A stretch of DNA of 64,000 nucleotides from assembly GCF_014200455.1 (NCBI RefSeq), contig NZ_JACHBW010000010.1, positions 1 to 64,000 of the forward strand, read 5' to 3'. The notes beneath the pieces are model-generated. The model was not told the origin of the DNA. It saw only the letters and a list, made by a program, of their open reading frames with translations, and did no database searches. Origin of the DNA: Paraburkholderia bannensis. GTDB lineage: Bacteria > Pseudomonadota > Gammaproteobacteria > Burkholderiales > Burkholderiaceae. How positions within the stretch are numbered: position 1 is the stretch's first letter; each line of letters opens with the position of its first letter. A program made the position numbers and the translations under genes. Below are positions 28,141 to 37,143 of this stretch, piece after piece.

Positions 28141-30474
28141 TTACGCCTTCTCCACCAGCAGTTCACCGAACAGGCTGCCGAGCTGCGCACCGGCCGGCGT
28201 GGCCGCCGACAAACGCACCGCCGTCGGCGCAAGATTCGCATCACGCGTCGCGGGCAGCGTCACCGACAGCTCGCCTTGGCGCACGCGCACGGCTTCGCCT
28301 TCCTTCAGGCCGAGCTGGTCGAACAGCGCGGCCGGCAAGCCAACCGCGTTGGCCACGCGCGCGGCCGTGGTGAGGTGCAACGCCTCGGAGCGGCGCACGA
28401 TCGGATCGGCGTGATAGATGGGCACATCGGCGATACGCTCGAAGCGGCCTTGCGCTGCCTTCGCGAGGCTGCCACGTGCAACCGCTGCGCCAGCCTTGTT
28501 CGACAGACGCGCTTCGAAGCTGCCGTCGCCGATAGCCTTGCGGCGCACTTCTTCGGCGGCGTCGTATTCGAAGCCCGGCAGGCCGAGCAGGTTACCGAGC
28601 ACGCGCAGGACCTTCCAGGCCGGACGCGTTTCGCCAAGCGGGCGCACCACGCCGTTGAAGATCTGCACGGTGCCTTCGGCATTGACGAAGGTGCCCGACG
28701 TTTCCGTGTACGGCGCGATCGGCAGCAGCACATCGGCGTAATCGAGGCCGGTCTTGAACGGCGAGAACACCGCGACCATTTCGGCTTGCGCGAGCGCAGC
28801 GCGCGCAGCAGCCGGATTGGCCGTGTCGAATTCGGGTTCGACGTTAAAGAGCAGATAACCCTTGCGCGGCTGCTCGAACACTTCGCGTGCGTTCAGACCT
28901 TCGCGGCCCGGCAGCGCGCCAACCAGATGCGCGCCAACCGTGTTGGCGGCTTCCGTGAGGAAGCCGAGCGTGGCGCCCGTGGTCTCAGCGATGAAGTGAG
29001 CCGCGGCGTGCAGACGCGAGAATTCCGGATGCTGAACCGCGGCGTTGCCGAGCAGCACGAAACGGCGCTCGCCTGCTGCAAGCGATGCGGCGACCTGCTT
29101 CGCGGCTTCGCTCGCCTGTGCGCCAGCGAAGCCTTCCGGCACAGCGACGCCCTTCGCTTCGGCAACCGCTGCTGCAATCGCCGCCAGTTCGTCGAGCCAT
29201 GCCGACGGCGCAGCGACGATGCGTTGTGCGTTCGGGATCAGCGAGCCATCGGCCGTCGCGTTGAGGAACGACACCTGGGCGCCGCCCTTCGCAGCCTGAC
29301 GCAGACGCGCGGCGAACAGCGCGTGGTCGCGACGCAGGAACGAGCCGACGATGAAGGCGGAGTCTGCGTACGACAGATCGGCGATCTTCGTGCCGAGCCA
29401 CGGCGCGCCTTCCAGCGGCGCAGAGAAGTCGCTCTGGCGCAGGCGGAAGTCGACGTTCGGCGTGCCGATCGCGTCCGCAAGCTGCTTCACGAGATACAGT
29501 TCTTCGACGGTGCTATGCGGGCTGACCAGCGCGGCGAGCATGTTCTCGCCATGATCGTCGCTGATGCCGCGAATGCCCTTGACGACGTATTCAAGCGCGG
29601 TCTGCCAGTCGGTTTCGACCCACTCGCCGCCCTGCTTGATCATCGGACGCGTGAGGCGGTCTTCGGCGTTCAGGCCTTCGTACGAGAAGCGGTCCTTGTC
29701 CGAGATCCAGCATTCGTTGACGGCTTCGTTCTCGAAAGGCAGCACGCGCATGACGCGATTGTTCTTCACCTGCACGACGAGGTTTGCACCGGTCGAATCG
29801 TGCGGGCTCACCGACTTGCGGCGCGACAGTTCCCAGGTACGCGCCGAGAAGCGGAATGGCTTGCTCGTGAGCGCGCCCACCGGGCACAGGTCGATCATGT
29901 TGCCCGACAGCTCCGAATCCACGGTCTGGCCGAGGAAGGTGCTGATTTCCGAGTGCATGCCGCGGCCGAGCATGCCAAGCTCCATCACGCCGGCGATTTC
30001 GTCGCCAAAGCGCACACAGCGCGTGCAGTGGATGCAGCGCGACATCTCTTCCATCGAGATGAGCGGACCGACGTTCTTGTGGAACACGACGCGCTTTTCT
30101 TCGCTGAAGCGCGAGGCCGACTTGCCGTAACCCACTGCCAGATCCTGCAGCTGGCACTCGCCGCCCTGATCGCAGATCGGGCAATCCAGCGGGTGGTTGA
30201 TCAGCAGGAATTCCATCACGGCTTGCTGGCCCTGCACGGCCTTGTCCGAGGTCGTGCGCACGACCATGCCCTGCGACACCGGCGTCGCGCACGCAGGCAC
30301 CGCCTTCGGCATCTTTTCGACATCGACGAGACACATCCGGCAATTGGCCGCGATGGACAGCTTCTTGTGATAGCAGAAGTGCGGAATGTAGGTATCCACG
30401 CGCTGCGCAGCCTGGATCACCATGCTGCCCTCGGGCACCTGCACCTTCTTGCCGTCTATTTCAAGTTCAACCAT
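28141..30474 (-). CDS. nuoG: NADH-quinone oxidoreductase subunit G
   Basis: The protein has 777 residues. The N-terminal ferredoxin domain carries a 2Fe-2S set (CYHKKLSIAANCRMC and PACATPV), then the His/Cys 4Fe-4S motif (HPLDCPICDQGGECQLQD), a further 4Fe-4S motif (CIHCTRCVRF), and a molybdopterin-oxidoreductase-like C-terminal domain without cofactor function. A long open frame on the opposite strand is a codon-bias shadow. It lies 95 bp after nuoF. Confidence 0.96.
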   Translation of the reverse strand: MVELEIDGKKVQVPEGSMVIQAAQRVDTYIPHFCYHKKLSIAANCRMCLVDVEKMPKAVPACATPVSQGMVVRTTSDKAVQGQQAVMEFLLINHPLDCPICDQGGECQLQDLAVGYGKSASRFSEEKRVVFHKNVGPLISMEEMSRCIHCTRCVRFGDEIAGVMELGMLGRGMHSEISTFLGQTVDSELSGNMIDLCPVGALTSKPFRFSARTWELSRRKSVSPHDSTGANLVVQVKNNRVMRVLPFENEAVNECWISDKDRFSYEGLNAEDRLTRPMIKQGGEWVETDWQTALEYVVKGIRGISDDHGENMLAALVSPHSTVEELYLVKQLADAIGTPNVDFRLRQSDFSAPLEGAPWLGTKIADLSYADSAFIVGSFLRRDHALFAARLRQAAKGGAQVSFLNATADGSLIPNAQRIVAAPSAWLDELAAIAAAVAEAKGVAVPEGFAGAQASEAAKQVAASLAAGERRFVLLGNAAVQHPEFSRLHAAAHFIAETTGATLGFLTEAANTVGAHLVGALPGREGLNAREVFEQPRKGYLLFNVEPEFDTANPAAARAALAQAEMVAVFSPFKTGLDYADVLLPIAPYTETSGTFVNAEGTVQIFNGVVRPLGETRPAWKVLRVLGNLLGLPGFEYDAAEEVRRKAIGDGSFEARLSNKAGAAVARGSLAKAAQGRFERIADVPIYHADPIVRRSEALHLTTAARVANAVGLPAALFDQLGLKEGEAVRVRQGELSVTLPATRDANLAPTAVRLSAATPAGAQLGSLFGELLVEKA

Positions 30475-30569
30475 GATGGTTAATCGTCCCTAACCTGTTA
30501 CCGCTCAATTGCACAGCGGCATTCCCCGCTACGCGGTTCGCGCACAACGCGCTGTCTTCACTCGCCCAG

Positions 30570-31898
30570 TCAGGCGGCCACGGTTTCCGAGGCCGCGTGC
30601 GAGTCGGCATGACCGCCGACCAGACAACGCTTGTTGTGAACGTGATATTCGAATTCGTCCCAGTAGTGCTTGAGCATGCCGCGCACCGGCATGGCCGCCG
30701 CGTCGCCGAGCGCGCAGATCGTGCGCCCCATGATGTTGCCCGCCACCGAGTTCAGCAGATCCAGGTCTTCCTGGCGGCCAAGGCCGTGCTCGATACGGTT
30801 CACCACGCGATAGAGCCAGCCCGTGCCTTCGCGGCAAGGCGTGCACTGACCGCACGACTCTTCGTAGTAGAAGTACGAGAGGCGCAGCAGCGAGCGCACC
30901 ATGCAGCGCGTTTCGTCCATGACGATGACCGCGCCCGAGCCGAGCATCGAGCCCTGCTTGGCGATGGAGTCATAGTCCATGTCCGTCTGCATCATCAGAT
31001 CGCCCGGAATGACCGGCGCCGACGAGCCGCCCGGAATCACGGCCTTGAGCTTCTTGCCGCCGCGTACGCCGCCGGCGAGTTCCATCAGCGTCGCGAACGG
31101 CGTGCCGAGCGGAATCTCGTAATTGCCCGGACGCTCCACGTCACCGGAGATCGAGAAGATCTTGGTGCCGCCGTTGTTCGGCTTGCCGAGTTCCATGTAC
31201 GCCTGCGGACCGACGGTCAGCAGGAAGGGAACGGCCGCGAAGGTTTCGGTGTTGTTGATCGTGGTGGGCTTGCCGTACACGCCGAAGCTTGCCGGGAACG
31301 GCGGCTTGAAGCGCGGCTGGCCTTTCTTGCCTTCGAGCGATTCGAGCAGCGCGGTTTCCTCGCCGCACACGTAAGCGCCATAACCATGGTGCGCGTGCAA
31401 CTGGAACGAGAAGTCCGAGCCGAGAATGTTGTCGCCCAGAAAGCCCGCGGCGCGCGCTTCATCGAGCGCGGCTTCGAAACGTCGATACACCTCGAAGATT
31501 TCGCCGTGGATGTAGTTGTAGCCCACGGTGATGCCCATCGCGTACGCGCCGATGGCCATGCCTTCGATCACCGCATGCGGGTTCAGGCGCAGGATGTCGC
31601 GATCCTTGAACGTACCCGGCTCGCCTTCGTCCGAGTTGCAGACGAGGTACTTCTGCCCCGGGAACTGACGCGGCATAAAGCTCCACTTCAGGCCGGTCGG
31701 GAAGCCCGCGCCGCCACGGCCGCGCAGACCACCCGCTTTGACGTCGGCAATCACCTGCTCGGGCGGAATCTTTTCCTCGACGATACGGCGCAACTGGGCG
31801 TAGCCGCCGCGCGCAACGTAGTCCTGGAGGTGCCAGTTCTCGCCATTGAGGCCCGCGAGAATCAGGGGTTTGATGTGACGATCGTGCAACGCAGTCAT
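30570..31898 (-). CDS. nuoF: NADH-quinone oxidoreductase subunit F (NADH/FMN site)
   Basis: The protein has 442 residues. The glycine-rich NADH/FMN site is GLRGRGGAGFPTGLKW (about 60-75), with CNSDEGEPGTFKDRDI for FMN. The N3 4Fe-4S cluster is bound by CGQCTPCREGT plus a later cysteine (TICALGDAA). The start ATG overlaps the nuoE stop (ATGA), so the two subunits of the NADH module are coupled. Confidence 0.97.
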   Translation of the reverse strand: MTALHDRHIKPLILAGLNGENWHLQDYVARGGYAQLRRIVEEKIPPEQVIADVKAGGLRGRGGAGFPTGLKWSFMPRQFPGQKYLVCNSDEGEPGTFKDRDILRLNPHAVIEGMAIGAYAMGITVGYNYIHGEIFEVYRRFEAALDEARAAGFLGDNILGSDFSFQLHAHHGYGAYVCGEETALLESLEGKKGQPRFKPPFPASFGVYGKPTTINNTETFAAVPFLLTVGPQAYMELGKPNNGGTKIFSISGDVERPGNYEIPLGTPFATLMELAGGVRGGKKLKAVIPGGSSAPVIPGDLMMQTDMDYDSIAKQGSMLGSGAVIVMDETRCMVRSLLRLSYFYYEESCGQCTPCREGTGWLYRVVNRIEHGLGRQEDLDLLNSVAGNIMGRTICALGDAAAMPVRGMLKHYWDEFEYHVHNKRCLVGGHADSHAASETVAA

Positions 31899-32380
31899 TT
31901 CGCAAGCTCCTCGAGCAGCTGGTCGATCTTCTCGCGGCTCATGAAACTGCACATGCGGTGGTTGTTCACCAGCAGCACCGGTGCGTCGCCGCATGCGCCC
32001 ATGCACTCACCTTCTTTCAAGGTGAACTTGCCGTCGGGCGTGGTTTCGCCGAAGTCGATACCGAGCTTCTGCTTCAGATAGTCGGCAGCGCCTTCCGCGC
32101 CGCCATCCGGGCCGAGCTGACACGGCAGGTTCGTGCAGAGCGTGATCTTGTGCTTGCCGACCGGCCGGGTCTCGAACATCGTATAGAAGGTGGCGACTTC
32201 CTGGACTGCCACCGGGGGCATGCCGATGTAGTCGGCCACGAACTGCATCAGTTCGGCAGACAGCCAGCCATGCTCCTCTTGAGCCACGGCCAAAGCCGCC
32301 ATCACGGCGGACTGTCGCTGATCGGCGGGGTACTTCGACAGCGCGCGATCGATTTCTTTCAGGCCTTCAGCTGAGATCAT
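31895..32380 (-). CDS. nuoE: NADH-quinone oxidoreductase subunit E (2Fe-2S, thioredoxin-like)
   Basis: The protein has 161 residues. The 2Fe-2S cluster N1a ligands are visible as CTNLPC and ECMGACGDAP. The family start MISAEGLKEI at 32380 was chosen; the frame is open 42 codons upstream, where three 15-nt repeats would encode a degenerate pentapeptide repeat. The ATG overlap with nuoF supports co-translation. An unusual 153-bp gap separates it from nuoD. Confidence 0.95.
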   Translation of the reverse strand: MISAEGLKEIDRALSKYPADQRQSAVMAALAVAQEEHGWLSAELMQFVADYIGMPPVAVQEVATFYTMFETRPVGKHKITLCTNLPCQLGPDGGAEGAADYLKQKLGIDFGETTPDGKFTLKEGECMGACGDAPVLLVNNHRMCSFMSREKIDQLLEELAK

Positions 32381-32533
32381 TTCAGACACGACTCTTTCAA
32401 TTCCTACCGTTTCAATTCCCGCCAGACAAATTCCTGCCGCGCGTTGTGCATGCCTGCTCGCTGCGTCAGACGTGGCGTTCCCGGTATTTCGCCGCGCGCA
32501 CCGCACCTGCGGTGCGCGCCGGCAGTTTGTTAC

Positions 32534-33787
32534 CTAGCGGTCGATTTCACCGAACACAATGTCCTGCGTACCGATGATCGTGACCGCGTCGGCAATCATG
32601 TGGCCGCGCGCCATTTCATCCAGCGCCGACAAGTGGGCGTAACCGGGCGCGCGGATCTTCAGACGATACGGCTTGTTCGCGCCATCCGACACCAGGTAGA
32701 TGCCGAATTCACCCTTCGGATGCTCGACGGCTGCGTATGCCTCGCCTTCGGGCACATGGAAGCCTTCCGTGAAGAGCTTGAAGTGGTGAATCAGCTCTTC
32801 CATGTTCGACTTCATGTTCACGCGCGACGGCGGCGCAACCTTGTGATTGTCGACCATCACCGGCCCCGGATTCTTGCGCAGCCACTCAATGCACTGTTTC
32901 GCGATCCGGGTGGACTGGCGCATCTCTTCGATACGCACGAGATAGCGGTCGTAGCAATCGCCATTGACGCCCACCGGAATGTCGAAATCCAGCTGGTCGT
33001 AGACTTCGTACGGCTGCTTCTTGCGCAGATCCCATTCGATGCCCGAACCGCGCAGCATCGCGCCCGTGAGACCCAGCTGCATGGCGCGCTCGGGGCTGAC
33101 CACGCCAATGCCCACCAGACGCTGCTTCCAGATGCGGTTGTCGGTGAGCAGCGTTTCATACTCGTCGACACAACCCGGGAAGCGCGTGAAGAAGTCGTCG
33201 ATGAAGTCCAGCACCGAGCCCTGGCGCGCTTCGTTCATCTTCGCGAGCGCCTTCTCGTTGTGGATTTTCGACGCTTTGTATTGCGGCATTGCGTCCGGCA
33301 GATCGCGATAGACGCCGCCCGGACGGTAGTACGCCGCGTGCATACGCGCGCCCGACACCGCCTCGTAGACGTCCATCAGATCTTCGCGCTCGCGGAACGC
33401 ATACAGGAACACCGCCATCGCGCCGACGTCGAGCCCGTGCGAGCCGATCCACATCAGGTGGTTCAGGACGCGGGTGATTTCGTCGAACAGCACGCGGATG
33501 TACTTGGCGCGGATCGGCACTTCGAGGCCGAGCAGCTTCTCGATCGCGAGCACATAGCCGTGCTCGTTGACCATCATCGACACGTAGTCGAGACGGTCCA
33601 TGTACGGCACGGACTGGATGAAGGTCTTGTTTTCGGCGAGCTTTTCGGTCGCGCGATGCAGCAGGCCGATATGCGGATCGGCGCGCTGGATCACTTCGCC
33701 GTCGAGTTCGAGCACGAGGCGCAGCACACCGTGCGCTGCCGGGTGCTGCGGGCCGAAGTTGAGCGTGTAATTCTTGATCTCTGACAT
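32534..33787 (-). CDS. nuoD: NADH-quinone oxidoreductase subunit D (49-kDa homologue)
   Basis: The protein has 417 residues. It is related to the large subunit of [NiFe] hydrogenases and forms the quinone cavity with NuoB. The conserved NFGPQHPAAHGVLRL and HIGLLHRATEKLAE segments near the N terminus and the RIRAPGYAHLSALDEMARGHMIAD stretch near the C terminus are present. It lies 9 bp after nuoC. Confidence 0.97.
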   Translation of the reverse strand: MSEIKNYTLNFGPQHPAAHGVLRLVLELDGEVIQRADPHIGLLHRATEKLAENKTFIQSVPYMDRLDYVSMMVNEHGYVLAIEKLLGLEVPIRAKYIRVLFDEITRVLNHLMWIGSHGLDVGAMAVFLYAFREREDLMDVYEAVSGARMHAAYYRPGGVYRDLPDAMPQYKASKIHNEKALAKMNEARQGSVLDFIDDFFTRFPGCVDEYETLLTDNRIWKQRLVGIGVVSPERAMQLGLTGAMLRGSGIEWDLRKKQPYEVYDQLDFDIPVGVNGDCYDRYLVRIEEMRQSTRIAKQCIEWLRKNPGPVMVDNHKVAPPSRVNMKSNMEELIHHFKLFTEGFHVPEGEAYAAVEHPKGEFGIYLVSDGANKPYRLKIRAPGYAHLSALDEMARGHMIADAVTIIGTQDIVFGEIDR

Positions 33788-33796
33788 GCGACCCTC

Positions 33797-34402
33797 TTAG
33801 TGTTTCCTCAGACCACCGTAGCGATCCTCGCGGATCACACGCGGCGTGATCTCGCGCGGCTCGATCGTAACCGGTTGATAGACTACGCGCTTCTGCTCCG
33901 GGTCATATCGCATCTCGACATAGCCGGAGATCGGGAAGTCCTTGCGGAACGGATGGCCGATGAAACCATAGTCGGTCAGGATACGGCGCAGGTCGGGGTG
34001 GCCTTCGAAGACGATGCCGAACAGGTCGAACGCTTCACGTTCGTACCAGTTGGCCGAATTCCAGATTTCCACAACGGAGGGAACGATAGGCACATCGTCG
34101 TCCGGCGCGAACACGCGCAGACGCAGACGCCAGTTGTTCGTGATGGAGAGCAGATGCGAGACAGCCGCGAAACGCGGACCCTCCCAGACGCCGTCGCCAT
34201 AGGTTTGATAGTCGACGCCACACAGGTCGACCAACTGTTCGAAGCGCAGCGACGGATTGTCGCGCAATTCTGTCGCGACATTCAGGTAATCTACCGCTTT
34301 TATGACCAAGGTCAACTCACCGAGCTTTTCAGTGAGGCTGACGACGCGCGCACCAAGGGCCGCTTCGAGGTTCGCTTTCAGGGTCTCGAGTTTGCTTGCC
34401 AT
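33797..34402 (-). CDS. nuoC: NADH-quinone oxidoreductase subunit C (30-kDa homologue)
   Basis: The protein has 201 residues, with the signature ERE-AFDLFGI-FEGHPDLRRILTDYGF-GHPFRKDFP. It is separate from nuoD, unlike the fused nuoCD of E. coli. Peripheral arm subunit without cofactors. Confidence 0.97.
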   Translation of the reverse strand: MASKLETLKANLEAALGARVVSLTEKLGELTLVIKAVDYLNVATELRDNPSLRFEQLVDLCGVDYQTYGDGVWEGPRFAAVSHLLSITNNWRLRLRVFAPDDDVPIVPSVVEIWNSANWYEREAFDLFGIVFEGHPDLRRILTDYGFIGHPFRKDFPISGYVEMRYDPEQKRVVYQPVTIEPREITPRVIREDRYGGLRKH

Positions 34403-34425
34403 ATTGTGGGGGAGGCGTTTGGCCT

Positions 34426-34905
34426 TTATTGACGGGCGATGGTGCTAGTGCGGCGAATCTTCGCCTGCAACTGGATCACCCCGTAGACGAGGGCTTCCGC
34501 TGTAGGCGGGCAACCCGGCACGTAGACGTCGACGGGCACGATGCGATCGCAGCCGCGCACGACAGAATACGAATAATGGTAGTAACCGCCACCGTTGGCG
34601 CATGACCCCATCGAGATGACCCAACGCGGCTCGGCCATCTGGTCGTAGACCTTGCGCAGCGCCGGCGCCATCTTGTTGCAGAGGGTGCCAGCGACGATCA
34701 TCACGTCGGACTGACGCGGACTCGGGCGAAACACTACGCCGAAGCGGTCGAGGTCGTAACGGGCCGCGCCCGCGTGCATCATTTCGACCGCGCAACACGC
34801 CAGGCCGAACGTCATTGGCCACAGGGAGCCAGTGCGCGTCCAGTTGATCAGCTTGTCAGCCGTAGTGGTGACAAACCCTTCCTTCAAGACCCCTTCGATA
34901 CTCAT
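34426..34905 (-). CDS. nuoB: NADH-quinone oxidoreductase subunit B (cluster N2)
   Basis: The protein has 159 residues. Cysteines for the terminal 4Fe-4S cluster N2 are visible: the adjacent pair in LACCAVEMMH, then MGSCANGGGYYHYSY and VPGCPPTAEAL. This cluster donates electrons to quinone. It lies 71 bp after nuoA. Confidence 0.97.
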   Translation of the reverse strand: MSIEGVLKEGFVTTTADKLINWTRTGSLWPMTFGLACCAVEMMHAGAARYDLDRFGVVFRPSPRQSDVMIVAGTLCNKMAPALRKVYDQMAEPRWVISMGSCANGGGYYHYSYSVVRGCDRIVPVDVYVPGCPPTAEALVYGVIQLQAKIRRTSTIARQ

Positions 34906-34976
34906 TGCTTTCCACTCCAGCGGACGGCCTGCAGTGCCCCCACAGTACCGCCCATGCTAACCGGCGATTTAACCCG

Positions 34977-35336
34977 TCATTCCCAGTCGAGACCACCTTT
35001 CTTCCAGATGTAGGCAAAGCCCAGCAGGAATTCGAGCAGAAACAGCATCATCGACAGGAAGCCCGGCCAGCCGATGTCGCGCAGGGCCACGCCCCACGGA
35101 AACAGGAAGGCCGTTTCGAGGTCGAAGATGATGAAGAGAATGGCCACGAGGTAATACCGTACATCGAACTTCATGCGCGCGTCTTCGAACGCTTCAAAGC
35201 CGCACTCGTACGGTGAATTCTTTTCGCTGTTTGGCCGATTGGGACCGAGGATCTTGCCGATACTGACCAGCGCCACGCCCAGACCAAGACCTACGAGAAG
35301 GAACAACAGGACGGGGTAATAGGTAGCGAGGTTCAA
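34977..35336 (-). CDS. nuoA: NADH-quinone oxidoreductase subunit A
   Basis: The protein has 119 residues and three membrane helices, with the conserved PYECGFEAFEDARMKFDVRYYLVAILFIIFDLE loop region. The start codon that gives the family N terminus (MNLATYYP) is TTG at 35336, preceded by a GAGGATAG-type ribosome site; no ATG fits. It is the first gene of the nuo operon. I could not find a convincing promoter in the about 110 bp between it and the tRNA terminator. Confidence 0.95.
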   Translation of the reverse strand: MNLATYYPVLLFLLVGLGLGVALVSIGKILGPNRPNSEKNSPYECGFEAFEDARMKFDVRYYLVAILFIIFDLETAFLFPWGVALRDIGWPGFLSMMLFLLEFLLGFAYIWKKGGLDWE

Positions 35337-35448
35337 GGCTATCCTCTATCGGTTGGTTCTGAGGTTCCGCAGGAGAACTTCTGGTCGCTCCGCGGGAATT
35401 GCTTTACTTTTTTCGCGCTGCGAACAAAACAAACACGACGTATAAAGC

Positions 35449-35490
35449 AAAAATGCCAGCCGAAGCTGATGAAGCAAGCGGCTGGCATTT
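35449..35490 (-). terminator. Terminator between tRNA-Leu and nuoA
   Basis: A 10-bp stem ATGCCAGCCG/CGGCTGGCAT (35453-35462 with 35479-35488) with a 16-nt loop is followed on the minus strand by TTTTT. It ends the secG/tRNA-Leu transcript, so nuo must have its own promoter. Confidence 0.85.
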
Positions 35491-35502
35491 TATCGAATAC
35501 AT

Positions 35503-35587
35503 TGGTGCCGACGGCGAGACTCGAACTCGCACAGCTTTCGCCACTACCCCCTCAAGATAGCGTGTCTACCAATTTCACCACGTCGGC
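35503..35587 (-). tRNA. tRNA-Leu (anticodon GAG)
   Basis: On the minus strand an 85-nt class II tRNA is visible. The acceptor stem GCCGACG pairs with CGTCGGC, followed by A and an encoded CCA. The D-arm contains AAATTGGTAGAC, and the anticodon stem CTATC/GGTAG holds the loop TTGAGGG (anticodon GAG). A short variable arm and a T-arm GCGAGTTCGAGTCTCGC follow. It reads CUC/CUU leucine codons. It lies between secG and the terminator before nuoA. Confidence 0.97.
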
Positions 35588-35697
35588 ACTACATGCAATC
35601 CGGGAGAACAATTTTTGCAACCCGCGAATCGCTTCAAGACTTAAATTCTAACCCGTTCCCGTCATTTGTTCAATGCACAAAAACAGATTTTTGAAAC

Positions 35698-36111
35698 TTA
35701 TTTCGGAACGTCGTTACCCGGTGCCGAAGGCGCTACAGCAGCAGATGCAGCCGTTGAAGCCACTGCTGGAGCGCTGACATTGGACGCTGCGGAAACACTC
35801 GCTGCGACCGGCGCGGAAGCGACGACCGGGGCCGGAGCCGAAGCACCCAGCACGCCCGCCGAAGGCTTCGCATGATACGACCCCAGGTAGGTTAACGCAA
35901 GCGTCGACACGAAAAACACTGTTGCGAGAACTCCCGTTGTACGCGACAGGAAATTCGCGGAACCGCTCGCGCCAAAGAGACTGCCCGACGCGCCGCTACC
36001 GAAGGCCGCACCCATATCGGCGCCTTTGCCGTGCTGCAGCAAGACGAGGCCGATCACCCCGAGCGCCGACAGAAGCTGGACGACGATAATCAACGTTTTC
36101 AAATACAGCAT
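35698..36111 (-). CDS. secG: Preprotein translocase subunit SecG
   Basis: The protein has 137 residues with two membrane helices (about 3-22 and 52-70), the conserved LQHGKGADMGAAFGSGASGSLFG loop between them, and a long Ala/Val/Pro-rich tail of about 65 residues, which makes it longer than E. coli SecG. SecG assists SecYE in protein export. The ATG at 36111 gives the family start MLYLKTLII. It is downstream of tpiA in the usual order. Confidence 0.95.
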   Translation of the reverse strand: MLYLKTLIIVVQLLSALGVIGLVLLQHGKGADMGAAFGSGASGSLFGASGSANFLSRTTGVLATVFFVSTLALTYLGSYHAKPSAGVLGASAPAPVVASAPVAASVSAASNVSAPAVASTAASAAVAPSAPGNDVPK

Positions 36112-36205
36112 CACACTCACCTGAGTCCTGGTTGAACGCATGCCCTGGCTGGGATGCGCATGGTAAGACGGCACGACCCTCGCCAGAGGCGCCGTGCGCG
36201 ATCCT

Positions 36206-36988
36206 TTAGCCCGCGACGCTCGCGCCCGCCGCAGCGGCCGCGCAGATCGCGAGAAAATCCTGTGCCTTGAGCGCCGCCCCGCCGATCAGGCCGCCATCGA
36301 TATCGGCCTGACGGAACAGCTCAGCCGCATTCTCCGGCTTCACGCTGCCGCCGTACAGCAGCGGCACGTGCGCTACCTCCGCACCCTTGGCCAACAGACG
36401 CGCGCGCAGGAATGCGTGCACCTGCTGCGCCTGTTCGGCCGTCGCGCTCTTGCCCGTGCCGATCGCCCACACCGGCTCGTAAGCAACCACGATCTGCGCG
36501 GCTTCTTCGGCCGACAGCACCGCCAGCACCGCGTCCAGTTGCGCACCGACCACCTGCCCGGTCGCGCCGCTTTCGCGCTGTTCCAGCGTTTCGCCCACGC
36601 AGACGATCGGCGTCACGCCGGCCGCCAGCGCGCGCTGAGTCTTCACCGCGACCAGCTCAGAGCTTTCGCCGTGGTACGCACGACGCTCCGAGTGACCGAC
36701 GATCACAAAGCCCGCTTCGAAATCGGCGATCATGCCCGCAGCAACTTCACCGGTGTAAGCGCCCTGCTCGTGCGCCGAGACGTCCTGCGCGCCCCACACC
36801 ACGCGGCTGCCGCCGAGCAGCGCCTGCGCCTGCGCGAGATAGGGGAACGGCACGCACACGCCGACGCGCACGTCGGCAGGCAGCGCCTGCACGCCCTGCG
36901 CGACGCTTTCGAGCAATGCAGCGTTGGCCGCGAGGCGGCCGTGCATCTTCCAGTTACCGACTACGAGCTTCGATCGTTGTTTCGTCAT
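36206..36988 (-). CDS. tpiA: Triosephosphate isomerase
   Basis: The protein has 260 residues. Catalytic residues are in GNWKMHG (Lys14), VGHSERR (histidine electrophile) and AYEPVWAIGTGK (base glutamate), followed by LLYGGSVKPENA. It interconverts dihydroxyacetone phosphate and glyceraldehyde 3-phosphate in glycolysis and gluconeogenesis. The ATG at 36988 is the family start. Confidence 0.97.
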   Translation of the reverse strand: MTKQRSKLVVGNWKMHGRLAANAALLESVAQGVQALPADVRVGVCVPFPYLAQAQALLGGSRVVWGAQDVSAHEQGAYTGEVAAGMIADFEAGFVIVGHSERRAYHGESSELVAVKTQRALAAGVTPIVCVGETLEQRESGATGQVVGAQLDAVLAVLSAEEAAQIVVAYEPVWAIGTGKSATAEQAQQVHAFLRARLLAKGAEVAHVPLLYGGSVKPENAAELFRQADIDGGLIGGAALKAQDFLAICAAAAAGASVAG

Positions 36989-37143
36989 TGTTTCGGTTGC
37001 TGTTAAAAGCGGACGCAAAACACATCATTTTACTGTGTGTAATTGAAGCGGGTCAAACCGACCCACCGCTCACACGCGAAAATTTGCGTCGAAAAAACCA
37101 GGAAAATCAAGCACGAACCCAAAAGCCTGAAGCAAATCCGCGA

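Noticed and set aside
27403..30483. A 1026-codon open frame on the plus strand opposite nuoG/nuoH
   Set aside because: It is antisense to two strongly conserved complex I genes. GC-rich codon bias keeps the opposite frame free of stops. Its translation is Arg/His-rich with no domain.
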